NCBI GenBank assembly: GCA_041396705.1
Contig: JAWKYB010000004.1
Span: 1-64,000 of the forward strand
Direction: 5' to 3'
DNA length: 64,000 nucleotides
Source: Alphaproteobacteria bacterium
GTDB lineage: Bacteria > Pseudomonadota > Alphaproteobacteria > CALKHQ01
Part shown: in pieces, positions 40,257-48,811 of the stretch
How positions within the stretch are numbered: position 1 is the first letter of the stretch
Layout of the letters: the number at the start of each line of letters is the position of its first letter
Made by a program: the position numbers and the translations under genes
The notes under the pieces: model-generated
Databases searched by the model: none
The model's input: the letters and a program-made list of their open reading frames with translations, nothing else
Told to the model about the DNA's origin: nothing

Positions 40257-42254
40257 TTAGTCGGAAGCCGGCGCGATGACAACCAGCAGATCGCCGCGCG
40301 CGACCTGGTCGCCGACGGCGCAGCCGACGGTCTCGACCACGCCGTCGCGGTCGGCGGCCAGCGCGTGCAGGGTCTTCATCGCTTCCAGCGCCAGCAGGGG
40401 CGCGCCGGCCGCGACCGCGGCGCCGGGCCGGACGTGAACCGCCTGGACGCGGCCGGGCAGCGGCGCACGGATGCGGCCGTCGCCGGCGGCGGCATCGCTG
40501 CCGGCACGCGGGGCAGGACGTGACACGACGTGCCGGGCGCCGCCGGTCAGCACCGCCAGCGCGTTGTCGTGCGGCAGCACATGGCCGGCAATCGCACGGC
40601 CGTTGCACACCAGCCGAAGCAGGCCGCCGTCATCGCGGTCTTCGCGCAGGTCGAGGTCGATGCCATCGCCGCGCAGCGCCAGGCCCCGTGGGCGGTAGGC
40701 GACGGCGAGGTCGGCGGCCGCGGCGCCGTCGACCGCAAGCGTCAGCGCGGCCGTGCCACGGCCGGACACGCGCCAGCCGTCGCGTCGCGACCAGGGGTCG
40801 CCGTCGCCCGACGACGGCCGCAGCAGGTGCCAGGCGGCGAGGGCCAGCGCGTCGGCGCGACGGTCCGGCAGACCGGCGAGCAGCGCGGGCAGGGCGCGCT
40901 CTAGCCAGCCGATGTCGACCGGTCCGGCCCGCAGTGCCGGGTCGCCGGCAATGGCGGCGAGCAGGCCGAGGTTGCTGGCTCCGGGACCGACCGCGGTGTC
41001 GCGCAGCGCCGAGGCGAGGCCGCGCCAGGCATCGGTGCGGTCGAGGCCGTGCACCACCAGCTTGGCCAGCAGCGAGTCATAGGCGCCCGGCACGCTGTCG
41101 CCGGCCTCGTAGCCGGTGTCGACACGGACACCGCCGTGCGGCCAGGCGGCGAGCGCGAGCGGGCCGGGATCCGGCGCGAAACCGCGGGCCGGGTCTTCGG
41201 CGATGACGCGCGCTTCGACGGCGTGGCCGTTGACCGCGATCTCGTGTTGCCGACACGGCAGCGGCGCGCCGGCGGCGACCGTCAACTGCCAGGCGACCAG
41301 GTCGATGCCGGTAACCGCCTCGGTGACCGGATGCTCCACCTGAAGTCTGGTGTTCATCTCCATGAAATAGAACGAATTATCTGGCGACAACAGAAACTCG
41401 ACCGTGCCGGCGCCGCGGTAGTCGACGGCGCGGGCGCAGGTCACCGCGGCCTCGGCCATGGCGGCGCGGACCGGCGCGGCGATGGCCGGCGCCGGCGCCT
41501 CCTCGACCAGCTTCTGTCGGCGTCGCTGGATCGAGCAGTCGCGGTCGTGCAGGTGGACGACGTTGCCGTGGCGGTCGGCGACGATCTGGACCTCGACGTG
41601 ACGGGCGCCGGCGACGAAGCGTTCCAGCAGCAGCCGGCCGTCGCCGAAGGCGGCCTGGGCCTCGGCGCGGGCCTGGCGCAGGGCGTCGGCGAGGTCCTGC
41701 AGCGATTCGACCAGGCGAATGCCACGCCCGCCGCCGCCGGCCGTCGCCTTGACCAGCAGCGGGAAGCCGATCGCGGTCGCGCCAGCGGCGAAGCCGGTCT
41801 CGGACTGGTCGTTGCCGTCATAGCCCGGCGTGACCGGCACGCCGGCCGCGGCCATGCGCATCCGCGCGGCGTCCTTCGATCCCATCGCCCGCATCGCCGC
41901 GGCCGGCGGCCCGACGAAGACGATGTCGGCGGCGGCGCAGGCCTCGGCGAAACCCGCATTCTCGGCCAGGAAGCCGTAGCCGGGGTGGATCGCCCCGGCG
42001 CCGGCAACGCGGGCAGCGGCCAGGATGCGGGCGGGGTCGAGGTAGCTCTCGCCCGGCGCGGCGGGACCGATGTGCACCGCCTCGTCGCAGCGGCGGACGT
42101 GGCGGGCGCCGGCATCGGCGTCGCTGAACACGGCGATCGTGCGCAGCCCCATCCTGCGTGCCGTGTCGGCGATGCGGCAGGCGATCTCGCCCCTGTTCGC
42201 GATCAGCAGGCTGTCGAACGGCCGGGCCGGCGGCTCAGCCACGATCGCCGCCAT
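40257..42254 (-). CDS. methylcrotonyl-CoA carboxylase alpha subunit (biotin carboxylase plus BCCP)
   Basis: A 665-residue biotin-dependent carboxylase subunit. The biotin carboxylase half has FDSLLIANRGEIACRI, the ATP-grasp Gly-rich loop KATAGGGGRGIRLV, RDCSIQRRRQKLVEEAPAP and FMEMNTRLQVEHPVTE. The C-terminal biotinyl domain carries LEAMKTLHAL, with biotin-accepting Lys at about 627. Pairing with the beta subunit at 43973-45577 and with isovaleryl-CoA dehydrogenase identifies it as MCC alpha (liuD/mccA) of leucine catabolism rather than propionyl- or acetyl-CoA carboxylase. Its start overlaps the ion channel gene by 20 bases. Confidence 0.9.
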   Translation of the reverse strand: MAAIVAEPPARPFDSLLIANRGEIACRIADTARRMGLRTIAVFSDADAGARHVRRCDEAVHIGPAAPGESYLDPARILAAARVAGAGAIHPGYGFLAENAGFAEACAAADIVFVGPPAAAMRAMGSKDAARMRMAAAGVPVTPGYDGNDQSETGFAAGATAIGFPLLVKATAGGGGRGIRLVESLQDLADALRQARAEAQAAFGDGRLLLERFVAGARHVEVQIVADRHGNVVHLHDRDCSIQRRRQKLVEEAPAPAIAAPVRAAMAEAAVTCARAVDYRGAGTVEFLLSPDNSFYFMEMNTRLQVEHPVTEAVTGIDLVAWQLTVAAGAPLPCRQHEIAVNGHAVEARVIAEDPARGFAPDPGPLALAAWPHGGVRVDTGYEAGDSVPGAYDSLLAKLVVHGLDRTDAWRGLASALRDTAVGPGASNLGLLAAIAGDPALRAGPVDIGWLERALPALLAGLPDRRADALALAAWHLLRPSSGDGDPWSRRDGWRVSGRGTAALTLAVDGAAAADLAVAYRPRGLALRGDGIDLDLREDRDDGGLLRLVCNGRAIAGHVLPHDNALAVLTGGARHVVSRPAPRAGSDAAAGDGRIRAPLPGRVQAVHVRPGAAVAAGAPLLALEAMKTLHALAADRDGVVETVGCAVGDQVARGDLLVVIAPASD

Positions 42255-43170
42255 GCGGTCCGGAGCCGCGGTTGCGGGCGTAGTTGAGGATTTCCGACAC
42301 GCCGATCAGCACCAGCACCGCGCCCAGCACCACCTGCAGCGACACGATCAGGCGCGCGCTGTCGCTGGCCGGCACGATGTCGCCGTAGCCCACGGTCGAC
42401 AGCGTCACCACCGAGAAATACAGGCATTCGGCGAAGGTCATGTCGCGGGCGACGCCGTCGATGCGGAAGTGCGAGGCCAGCGAGTAGCGATCGATCAGCC
42501 GGTAGAGCGCGGCGAACACGATCACGTTGAACATGTAGAAGGTGATGAAGGCGAAGGCCGGCGCGGTGACGAAGGTCAGCCCGCGCCAGAAGGATTCGAA
42601 GATCAGCCCGGTGTCGATCAGGAACACCGCGATATCGCGGGCCAGCCAGGCCGCGATCGCGGCGATCCCGGTCATCGCCGCCAACATCGCCGCGGCATGC
42701 AGGAGCGGAGCCATCGCCACCGTGTTGGTGAAGAAGGTGGCGACGCCGATCAGCGCGATCGGGCTCAGCCAGCGCCAGAACTTCGGCACCTGGCGCCCGC
42801 CGACCGCCTGGCGGTTGCGGATCGTCGTCTCGATGTCGGCGCGATGGACCCAGGTGCCGCCGATGAAGCCGATCACCGGCATCGGCATGCCGATCATCAA
42901 GGCCCAGTCGGGCACGTCGGCGAAGTTGGCCGACACGAAGAAGACGAACAGGCAGGCATAGATCACCAGCCCGTTGGTCATCGCCAGGTTGAACAGCCGA
43001 CTGTGCGGTACCAGCCGGTAGATGACCGCATAGCCGGCGAGGATGGTGGCGAAGATGACGATGCTGAGCTGATGGCCGGCGACCTCGCCGGTCGCCAGGG
43101 TGATCAGGATGGCGAAGGTCGCAGTGGCGACGTGGCTGGTGATCCAGTGATCGCGCAGGTTGATGGCCAC
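42235..43170 (-). CDS. two-pore-helix ion channel protein (potassium channel-like)
   Basis: A 311-residue membrane protein starting with GTG at 43170. Several hydrophobic segments fill residues 12-225. A C-terminal Ion_trans_2-type pore unit follows: an outer helix near 205-225, the pore loop FAECLYFSVVTLSTVGYGD with the selectivity filter TVGYGD at residues 259-264, and an inner helix at about 272-295. The filter predicts potassium selectivity. It lies between the enoyl-CoA hydratase and carboxylase alpha genes of a leucine-degradation operon and overlaps the latter by 20 bases, an unexpected partner. No RCK or cyclic-nucleotide domain is present. Confidence 0.85.
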   Translation of the reverse strand: MAINLRDHWITSHVATATFAILITLATGEVAGHQLSIVIFATILAGYAVIYRLVPHSRLFNLAMTNGLVIYACLFVFFVSANFADVPDWALMIGMPMPVIGFIGGTWVHRADIETTIRNRQAVGGRQVPKFWRWLSPIALIGVATFFTNTVAMAPLLHAAAMLAAMTGIAAIAAWLARDIAVFLIDTGLIFESFWRGLTFVTAPAFAFITFYMFNVIVFAALYRLIDRYSLASHFRIDGVARDMTFAECLYFSVVTLSTVGYGDIVPASDSARLIVSLQVVLGAVLVLIGVSEILNYARNRGSGPHGGDRG

Positions 43171-43182
43171 CGCCCCGGCCCG

Positions 43183-43968
43183 TCAGCTGTCCCTGCCCGC
43201 CCAGGACGGCGGCCGCTTGGCGAAGAAGGCGTCGAGGCCCTCGCGCCCCTCCGGCGCGGCGCGCAGGCGCGCGATCAGGTCGGCGGTGAAGCCGCGCAGC
43301 GCATCGTCGACCGGGCCGGCCGCACGCCGGACCAGCGCCTTCGCCTCCGCCTGCGCGCCCGGGGCGCCGGCGAGCAGCAGGCCGGCCAGTTCGGCCGCAC
43401 GCGCATCGGGGTCCGCCGCGATCTCCTGCACCAGGCCGACCGCACGGGCCATGTCGGCCGGCACCACCTCCGCCGTCAGCATCAGTCGCCGGGCCCAGCT
43501 CTGGCCGAGAGCGCGGACCACATAGGGCCCGATCACCGCCGGCGCGAGCCCGAGCCGGACCTCGGACAGGCAGAAGCGCGCGCTCAGGTCGCAGAGAGCG
43601 ATGTCGCAGGCGCAGACCAGACCGACGCCGCCGCCATAGGTGGCGCCGCGGACCACCGCGACCGTCGGCACCGGCAGCTGGTCGAGGCGGGCAACCGCTT
43701 CGGCGAAGGCATGGGCGCTCGCCCGGTTCTCCTCCGGGCCCTGCGCGCCCGCCTGCCGCATCCAGCCCAGGTCGGCGCCCGCGCTGAAATGGTCGCCGGC
43801 GCCGGTCAGGATGACGGCGCGGATCCGGTCGTCGGCCTCGATCGCGGCGAGGCCGTCGTCGAGCGCACCGATCAGCCCGTCGTCGAAGGCGTTGCGCTTC
43901 TCGGGCCGGTTCAGCGTCAGCCTGGCAATCGCGCCGTCCACGTCGAGCAGTATGGGCTGGTCGGTCAC
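43183..43968 (-). CDS. enoyl-CoA hydratase/isomerase family protein, probable methylglutaconyl-CoA hydratase
   Basis: A 261-residue crotonase-fold enzyme. The GTG at 43968, four bases after the mccB stop, gives the family start VTDQPILLDVDGAIARLTLNRPEKRNAF (read in parts). The oxyanion hole segments are FSAGADLGWM and RGATYGGGVGLVCACDIAL. Context between the two methylcrotonyl-CoA carboxylase subunits predicts 3-methylglutaconyl-CoA hydratase (liuC). Residues alone cannot exclude other crotonases. Confidence 0.87.
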   Translation of the reverse strand: MTDQPILLDVDGAIARLTLNRPEKRNAFDDGLIGALDDGLAAIEADDRIRAVILTGAGDHFSAGADLGWMRQAGAQGPEENRASAHAFAEAVARLDQLPVPTVAVVRGATYGGGVGLVCACDIALCDLSARFCLSEVRLGLAPAVIGPYVVRALGQSWARRLMLTAEVVPADMARAVGLVQEIAADPDARAAELAGLLLAGAPGAQAEAKALVRRAAGPVDDALRGFTADLIARLRAAPEGREGLDAFFAKRPPSWAGRDS

Positions 43969-43972
43969 GGGC

Positions 43973-45577
43973 CTACATCCGGAACACGCCGAATCGCGTC
44001 GGCTCGGCCGGCGCCTGCCGCACGATGCCGAGGGCAAGCCCGAGCACGTCGCGAGTCGATCTCGGGTCGATGATGCCATCATCCCACAGTCGCGCGGTGG
44101 CGTAATAGGGGCTGCCCTCGGCCTCGTAGCGGTGCAGGATCGGCTGGCGGAACGCGTCCTCGTCCCCGGCCGGCCAGGATTCGCCTTTTGCTTCCATGGC
44201 GTTGCGGCGCACCGTTGCCAGCACGCTGGCGGCCTGCTCGCCGCCCATCACCGAAATGCGCGCGGTCGGCCAGGCGAACAGGAACCGCGGGCCGTAGGCA
44301 CGTCCGCACATGGCGTAGTTGCCGGCGCCGAACGAGCCGCCGACCAGCAGGCTGATCTTCGGCACCCGGGCGCAGGCGACCGCGGCGACCATCTTGGCGC
44401 CGTGCTTGGCGATGCCGCCGGCCTCGTACTCGCGGCCGACCATGAATCCGGAGATATTGTGCAGGAAGATCAATGGGATATGCCGCTGGGCGCAGATCTC
44501 GATGAAATGCGTCGCCTTCAGCGCCGACTCCGCGAACAGAATCCCATTATTAGCAATGATTCCAACGTGATGTCCGGCAATATGGGCAAATCCGGTGAGC
44601 AAGGTTTCGCCATAGTGCGGCTTGAATGCGTCGAACCGGCTGTCGTCGACGATCCGGGCCAGGATCTCGTGCATGTCCAGCTGGCGATGCAGGTCGACCG
44701 GGGCCACCGCATCGAGCTCGGTGACGGAATGGCGCGGCGGCAGGGCCGCGCGGTCCGGCGTCGCCGCGACGCAGGCCGGCACCGCGGCCATCGCCTCGCG
44801 GGCCAGCGCGATCGCGTGCGCGTCGTCGTCGGCCACCGCATCGACCACGCCGGACAGCCGGGCATGCACGTCGGCACCGCCCAGTTCCTCGGCGCTGATC
44901 CGCTCGCCCGTTGCCGCCTGCACCAGCGGCGGCCCGCCGAGGAAGATCGCGCCCTGGCCGCGGACGATGACGGCATAGTCGGCCATCGCCGGGACATAGG
45001 CGCCGCCGGCGGTGGACCAGCCGAACACCACCGCGATCTGCGCGATGCCGGCCGCCGACATGGTGGCCTGGTTGTAAAAGATCCGGCCGAAATGGTCGCG
45101 GTCGGGAAACACCTCGGCCTGGTGCGGCAGGTTGGCGCCGCCGGATTCGACCAGGTAGATGCAGGGCAGCCGGTTCTCCGCCGCGATCTCCTGGGCGCGC
45201 AGGTGCTTCTTCACCGTCAGCGGGACATAGGTGCCGCCCTTCACCGTCGGGTCGTTGGCCACGATCATCGCCAGCCGGCCGGCGACGAGACCGATGCCGG
45301 TGACCAGGCCGGCGCCGGGCGCGGCATCTTCGTACAGGCCGCCGGCGGCGAGCGGCGACAGCTCCAGGAACGGCGCGCCGGGGTCGAGCAGGCGGTCGAT
45401 GCGCGCACGGACCGGCAGCTTGCCGCGGTCGCGCAGGGTCTGCTGGGCGGCCTCGCCGCCGCCAAGGGCCGCCGCGGCGATCTGGCGGTGCAGGTCGTCG
45501 CAGAGCGTTCGCACGCGCGCGGCACGGGCCTGGGTGTCGGCGTCGTTGGCAGCCAGGTTGGAACTGAGGATCGCCAC
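43973..45577 (-). CDS. methylcrotonyl-CoA carboxylase beta subunit (carboxyltransferase)
   Basis: A 534-residue carboxyltransferase transferring carboxyl from biotin to 3-methylcrotonyl-CoA. The GTG at 45577 (VAILSSNLAANDADTQ) is chosen because it matches the N-terminus of MCC beta; an earlier in-frame GTG at 45616 would overlap the upstream gene. Conserved features: RGKLPVRARIDRLLDPG, YLVESGGANLPHQAEVFPDRDHFGRIFYNQA (read in parts), the AGGAYVPAMAD loop, and GSFGAGNYAMCGRAY followed by RFLFAWPTARISVMGGEQAA. It pairs with the alpha subunit at 40257-42254. Confidence 0.94.
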   Translation of the reverse strand: MAILSSNLAANDADTQARAARVRTLCDDLHRQIAAAALGGGEAAQQTLRDRGKLPVRARIDRLLDPGAPFLELSPLAAGGLYEDAAPGAGLVTGIGLVAGRLAMIVANDPTVKGGTYVPLTVKKHLRAQEIAAENRLPCIYLVESGGANLPHQAEVFPDRDHFGRIFYNQATMSAAGIAQIAVVFGWSTAGGAYVPAMADYAVIVRGQGAIFLGGPPLVQAATGERISAEELGGADVHARLSGVVDAVADDDAHAIALAREAMAAVPACVAATPDRAALPPRHSVTELDAVAPVDLHRQLDMHEILARIVDDSRFDAFKPHYGETLLTGFAHIAGHHVGIIANNGILFAESALKATHFIEICAQRHIPLIFLHNISGFMVGREYEAGGIAKHGAKMVAAVACARVPKISLLVGGSFGAGNYAMCGRAYGPRFLFAWPTARISVMGGEQAASVLATVRRNAMEAKGESWPAGDEDAFRQPILHRYEAEGSPYYATARLWDDGIIDPRSTRDVLGLALGIVRQAPAEPTRFGVFRM

Positions 45578-45591
45578 CCGCGCGCCGCCGG

Positions 45592-46203
45592 CTACCAGCC
45601 GCCCTGTTCGATCCACGCCGCCAGGTCCGGCAGGCGGTCGACGCCCCAGAACGGATCGTCGCCGACCAGGAAGTAGGGCGAGCCGAAGATCTTGCGCTCG
45701 ATGGCGCTGTCGACCGCCGCGCGCAGCCGCTCCTTCACCGCCGGGTCGGCGATGCCGGCCTCGGCGGCGGCGCGGTCGTGGCCGCAGTCGGCAAGGACGT
45801 CGACCACGGCCGGCGGCTTCGACAGGTCGCGGCCCGCGCCGAAGATGGCCGCGTAGGCGCGCTTGGCGAAGGCCACGGCGGCGGACGGATCCGACCCGTC
45901 GAGCCAGTAGAACGCCCGCGAGGCCGCAACGCCGGAGAAGGGAAATGGGTCGGGCAGGCGGAAAGGCACCCCGGTGCGCCGCGCCGAGCGCGCCATGTCG
46001 TGTCGCGCGTAGTCGCCCTTCAGCGGCTGGTCGAGCAGCGGCGAAGAGCCGGTCAGCTTGAACAGCGCGCCGAGCAGGAACGGGCGCCAGGCGACCGTGC
46101 TGCCGTTCGCGGCGGCGACGTCGTCGATGCGCTGGGCGGCGAGATAGCCGTAGGGGCTGGAGAAATCGAACCAGAACTCGATCGGCGTGGCGGGCAGGGT
46201 CAC
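45592..46203 (-). CDS. 2-hydroxychromene-2-carboxylate isomerase-family (DsbA-fold) protein
   Basis: A 203-residue thioredoxin-fold protein of the HCCA isomerase/kappa-GST family. The GTG at 46203 overlaps the ridA stop. The N-terminal IEFWFDFSSPYGYLAAQRI has Ser-Pro-Tyr in place of the Cys-x-x-Cys of oxidoreductases, as in glutathione-dependent HCCA isomerases. The C-terminal IFGSPYFLVGDDPFWGVDRL is the usual cis-proline/substrate region. Related proteins often sit near acyl-CoA catabolic genes; the role here is not known. Confidence 0.87.
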   Translation of the reverse strand: MTLPATPIEFWFDFSSPYGYLAAQRIDDVAAANGSTVAWRPFLLGALFKLTGSSPLLDQPLKGDYARHDMARSARRTGVPFRLPDPFPFSGVAASRAFYWLDGSDPSAAVAFAKRAYAAIFGAGRDLSKPPAVVDVLADCGHDRAAAEAGIADPAVKERLRAAVDSAIERKIFGSPYFLVGDDPFWGVDRLPDLAAWIEQGGW

Positions 46204-46601
46204 AGGATGTCTCCGGCAGGCGGATTGCGGCGGGCGGTGACCTCGATCTCGACTCTCATCCGGGGGTCGACCATGCCGGCGACAAGCGTCGTGTTCGCCG
46301 GCCGCGCCGCGCGGCAGTGGCGGCCGACGATCGGCGCGACCACGTCGAAATCTGCGGCATCGGCGAGATAGATCCGGATGCGGAGCAGGTCGGCCAGGGT
46401 GCAGCCGGCCTGGTCGAGTGCCGCGGCGATGTTGCGGAAGCATTGCTCGGTCTGCGCGCCGACGTCGTCGCTGATGGCGCCGGTCGCATAGTCGAAGCCG
46501 GTGGTGCCGGACACCATCACCCACTCGCCGTCGACCACGGCGCGGGCATAGCCGGCCAGCTCCTCGAAGTGCGAGCCGGAGGAGATGCGGCTACCGCGCA
46601 T
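46200..46601 (-). CDS. RidA/YjgF-family protein
   Basis: A 133-residue trimeric-fold protein of the reactive-imine deaminase family. Features include VMVSGTTGFDYATGAI, QTEQCFRNIAAALDQAG, and the C-terminal MRVEIEVTA, whose arginine corresponds to the substrate-binding residue of RidA. It overlaps the next gene by four bases (GTGA). In an amino-acid catabolic operon an imine- or enamine-clearing role is plausible, but subfamilies differ in activity. Confidence 0.87.
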   Translation of the reverse strand: MRGSRISSGSHFEELAGYARAVVDGEWVMVSGTTGFDYATGAISDDVGAQTEQCFRNIAAALDQAGCTLADLLRIRIYLADAADFDVVAPIVGRHCRAARPANTTLVAGMVDPRMRVEIEVTARRNPPAGDIL

Positions 46602-46634
46602 CGACGTCGTCCGCGGAGTAGCTCGCGTGCACGC

Positions 46635-47795
46635 TCACCCGCCTTCCTCGAACAGCTCGCGGCCGATCAGCATGCGGCGGATCTCGCTGGTGCCGGCGCC
46701 GATCTCGTAGAGCTTGGCGTCGCGCAGCAGCCGGCCGGCCGGATAGTCGTTGATGTAGCCGTTGCCGCCCAGCGCCTGCACCGCCTGCAGCGCCACCTGG
46801 GTGGCCTGCTCGGAGGCATAGAGGATGGCGCCCGCGGCGTCCTTGCGGGTGGTCTCGCCGCGGTCGCAGGCGGCGGCGACGGCATAGACGTAGGCCCGGG
46901 CCGAGTTCAGCGCGACATACATGTCGGCCAGCTTGGCCTGCATCAGCTGGAAGGCGCCGATCGGCCGGCCGAACTGCTGGCGATCGTGGACATAGGGCAG
47001 CACCAGGTCGAGGGCCGCCTGCATGATGCCGAGCGGCCCGCCGGCGAGCACCACGCGCTCGTAGTCGAGGCCGCTCATCAGGATGGCGACGCCGTTGCCG
47101 GCCTCGCCGAGCACGTTGGCGGCGGGCACCGCGCAGTCGTGGAACACCAGCTCGCCGGTGTCCGACCCGCGCATGCCGAGCTTGTCCAGCTTCTGCGCCG
47201 GCCTGAAACCCGGCATGTCGCGCTCGATCAGAAAGGCGGTGATGCCGCGCTTGCCGGCGTCCGGGTCGGTCTTGGCATAGACCACCAGCACGTCGGCATG
47301 CGGGCCGTTGGTGCACCACATCTTGGTGCCGTTCAGCAGGTAGTGGTCGCCGCGCAGCTCGGCCCGGCAGCGCATCGAGACCACGTCCGAGCCCGCGCCG
47401 GCCTCGCTCATCGCCAGGGCGCCGAGCGCATCGCCGGAAATCAGGCCGGGCAGATAGCGCGCCTTCTGCGCGGCGGTGCCGAACCGGCGGATCTGGTTGA
47501 CGCACAGGTTGGAATGGGCGCCGTAGCTCAGGCCGACCGCCGCGGAGGCGCGGCTGATCTCCTCCATGGCGATGACATGGTGGAGATAGCCCATGCCGGC
47601 GCCGCCGTCGGCCTCCCCGACGGTCAGCCCGAGCAGGCCGAGCGCGCCGAGCCGGGGCCACAGGTCGCGCGGGAACAGGTTGTCGTGGTCGATGGCTTGC
47701 GCGCGCGGCGCGATCTCGGCCGCCGCGAACTGGGCGACCGTGTCGCGCAGCAGCGTCGCGGTTTCGTCAAGGCCGAAGCTGAGCATGGTCACCAT
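46635..47795 (-). CDS. isovaleryl-CoA dehydrogenase
   Basis: A 386-residue FAD enzyme oxidising isovaleryl-CoA to 3-methylcrotonyl-CoA, the substrate of the carboxylase encoded downstream. The ATG at 47795 lies nine bases after GGAAGG; ATGs at 47804 and 47786 are alternatives. FAD and substrate motifs: ALAMSEAGAGSDVVSM, TKMWCTNGPHAD, and LYEIGAGTSEIRRMLIGRE. The catalytic base Glu246 is in LDYERVVLAGGPLGI, the position specific to isovaleryl-CoA dehydrogenases, while the MCAD-type position holds Ala. This fixes the assignment (liuA/ivd). First gene of the cluster. Confidence 0.95.
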   Translation of the reverse strand: MVTMLSFGLDETATLLRDTVAQFAAAEIAPRAQAIDHDNLFPRDLWPRLGALGLLGLTVGEADGGAGMGYLHHVIAMEEISRASAAVGLSYGAHSNLCVNQIRRFGTAAQKARYLPGLISGDALGALAMSEAGAGSDVVSMRCRAELRGDHYLLNGTKMWCTNGPHADVLVVYAKTDPDAGKRGITAFLIERDMPGFRPAQKLDKLGMRGSDTGELVFHDCAVPAANVLGEAGNGVAILMSGLDYERVVLAGGPLGIMQAALDLVLPYVHDRQQFGRPIGAFQLMQAKLADMYVALNSARAYVYAVAAACDRGETTRKDAAGAILYASEQATQVALQAVQALGGNGYINDYPAGRLLRDAKLYEIGAGTSEIRRMLIGRELFEEGG

Positions 47796-48132
47796 GACCG
47801 GCATCCTTCCGCCGCCACCGGCGGTGCCGGCGCGCGCTCGGCGTATTTGTGCAGCCCGGCGGCGGGCGACGCAAGCATCGGCCGGCCCCGGGTTGCCGGC
47901 GAACGGCGCGACGCGGGCGGGATGCGGGGATTCGGCGATGGGTCCGACGGCGGCCGCCCGTGCGGGGACATGCGGGCCGCGACAATGCACGGGCGGCGCG
48001 AATTCAATACGCGACCGCGCTGTACATTGGCGCCGCCGTTAAGCATCGCGCAAGGGATGTGGCGTAGGTTTGGAGAACGCCATCCCGGTGCGCGGTGCAT
48101 CGGCGAGTCGGGCGCAGGGTTCGGAGTGGCAG
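47796..48132. other. 337-base divergent intergenic region
   Basis: This lies between isovaleryl-CoA dehydrogenase (minus) and the PilZ protein (plus), so it must hold promoters for both. I see no near-consensus -10/-35 pair and no clear palindrome for a leucine-catabolism regulator. Weak elements occur around 48000-48025 (GAATTCAATACG and GTACATTG). Confidence 0.5.
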
Positions 48133-48780
48133 ATGAACGCGCCGGCGACGGGGCAAGAGCGTCAGCGGCATGTACGCACCGCGGTGCTGATCGCCGGCCG
48201 GCTGGCCGCCGGCGGCGGCAGCCACGCCTGCGAAATCATCAACATCTCCATCGGCGGCGCCCGGCTGCGGCTGGACAGCGTGCCGGCGACACTGGACGCC
48301 GTCACCGTGCAGGTCGACGGCTATCCGGACCTGACCGGCTATGTGGTCTGGCGTGCCGACCGCGAGGTCGGCGTCGAGTTCGACTACGAATCGCGCGAGA
48401 CGGCGCAGCAGATGCAGCTCGAGGCGAAGCCGGCCAACCTGCCCAGCGACCGGCGGCGTACCATCCGCGTCTCCGTGCTGTGGTCCGGCCGGGTGCTGTT
48501 CGATGCCGACCACGACGACCTGGCATGCATGGTGCTGAACGTGTCGACCGAGGGCGCGCGCCTGCGCCTGACCGCCCCGGTGGAGTCGGTAGACGGCGCG
48601 TCCGTTCGCCTGCAGATCGACCGTCTCGGCATCCTTGAAGGCCGGGTCGCCTGGGCCCGCGACGACGAGATGGCGATCATCTTCGACGAGGATCCGGACC
48701 GCATCGCCGAGCGGCTGAGCGCGGTACTGCCGCGCGCCCAGTTCAACATGCTGAACGCCGCCGACGAGGACGCGGCCTGA
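48133..48780 (+). CDS. tandem PilZ-domain protein
   Basis: A 215-residue protein made of two PilZ domains, the usual cyclic-di-GMP receptor fold. The ATG at 48133 follows CGGAGTGGCAG; a TTG at 48070 in frame is less likely. Domain 1 (about residues 10-100) has RQRHVR, where the RxxxR motif is degenerate (Gln in place of the first Arg), and NISIGGARLR. Domain 2 (about 105-200) has an intact RRRTIR (RxxxR) and NVSTEGARLR. Thus only the second domain looks fully competent to bind the ligand. No output domain is present, so it probably acts by protein contact. Stands alone. Confidence 0.88.
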   Translation: MNAPATGQERQRHVRTAVLIAGRLAAGGGSHACEIINISIGGARLRLDSVPATLDAVTVQVDGYPDLTGYVVWRADREVGVEFDYESRETAQQMQLEAKPANLPSDRRRTIRVSVLWSGRVLFDADHDDLACMVLNVSTEGARLRLTAPVESVDGASVRLQIDRLGILEGRVAWARDDEMAIIFDEDPDRIAERLSAVLPRAQFNMLNAADEDAA

Positions 48781-48811
48781 CCGCCGCGCCCGCCGTCCGT
48801 TCCGCGCAGGC

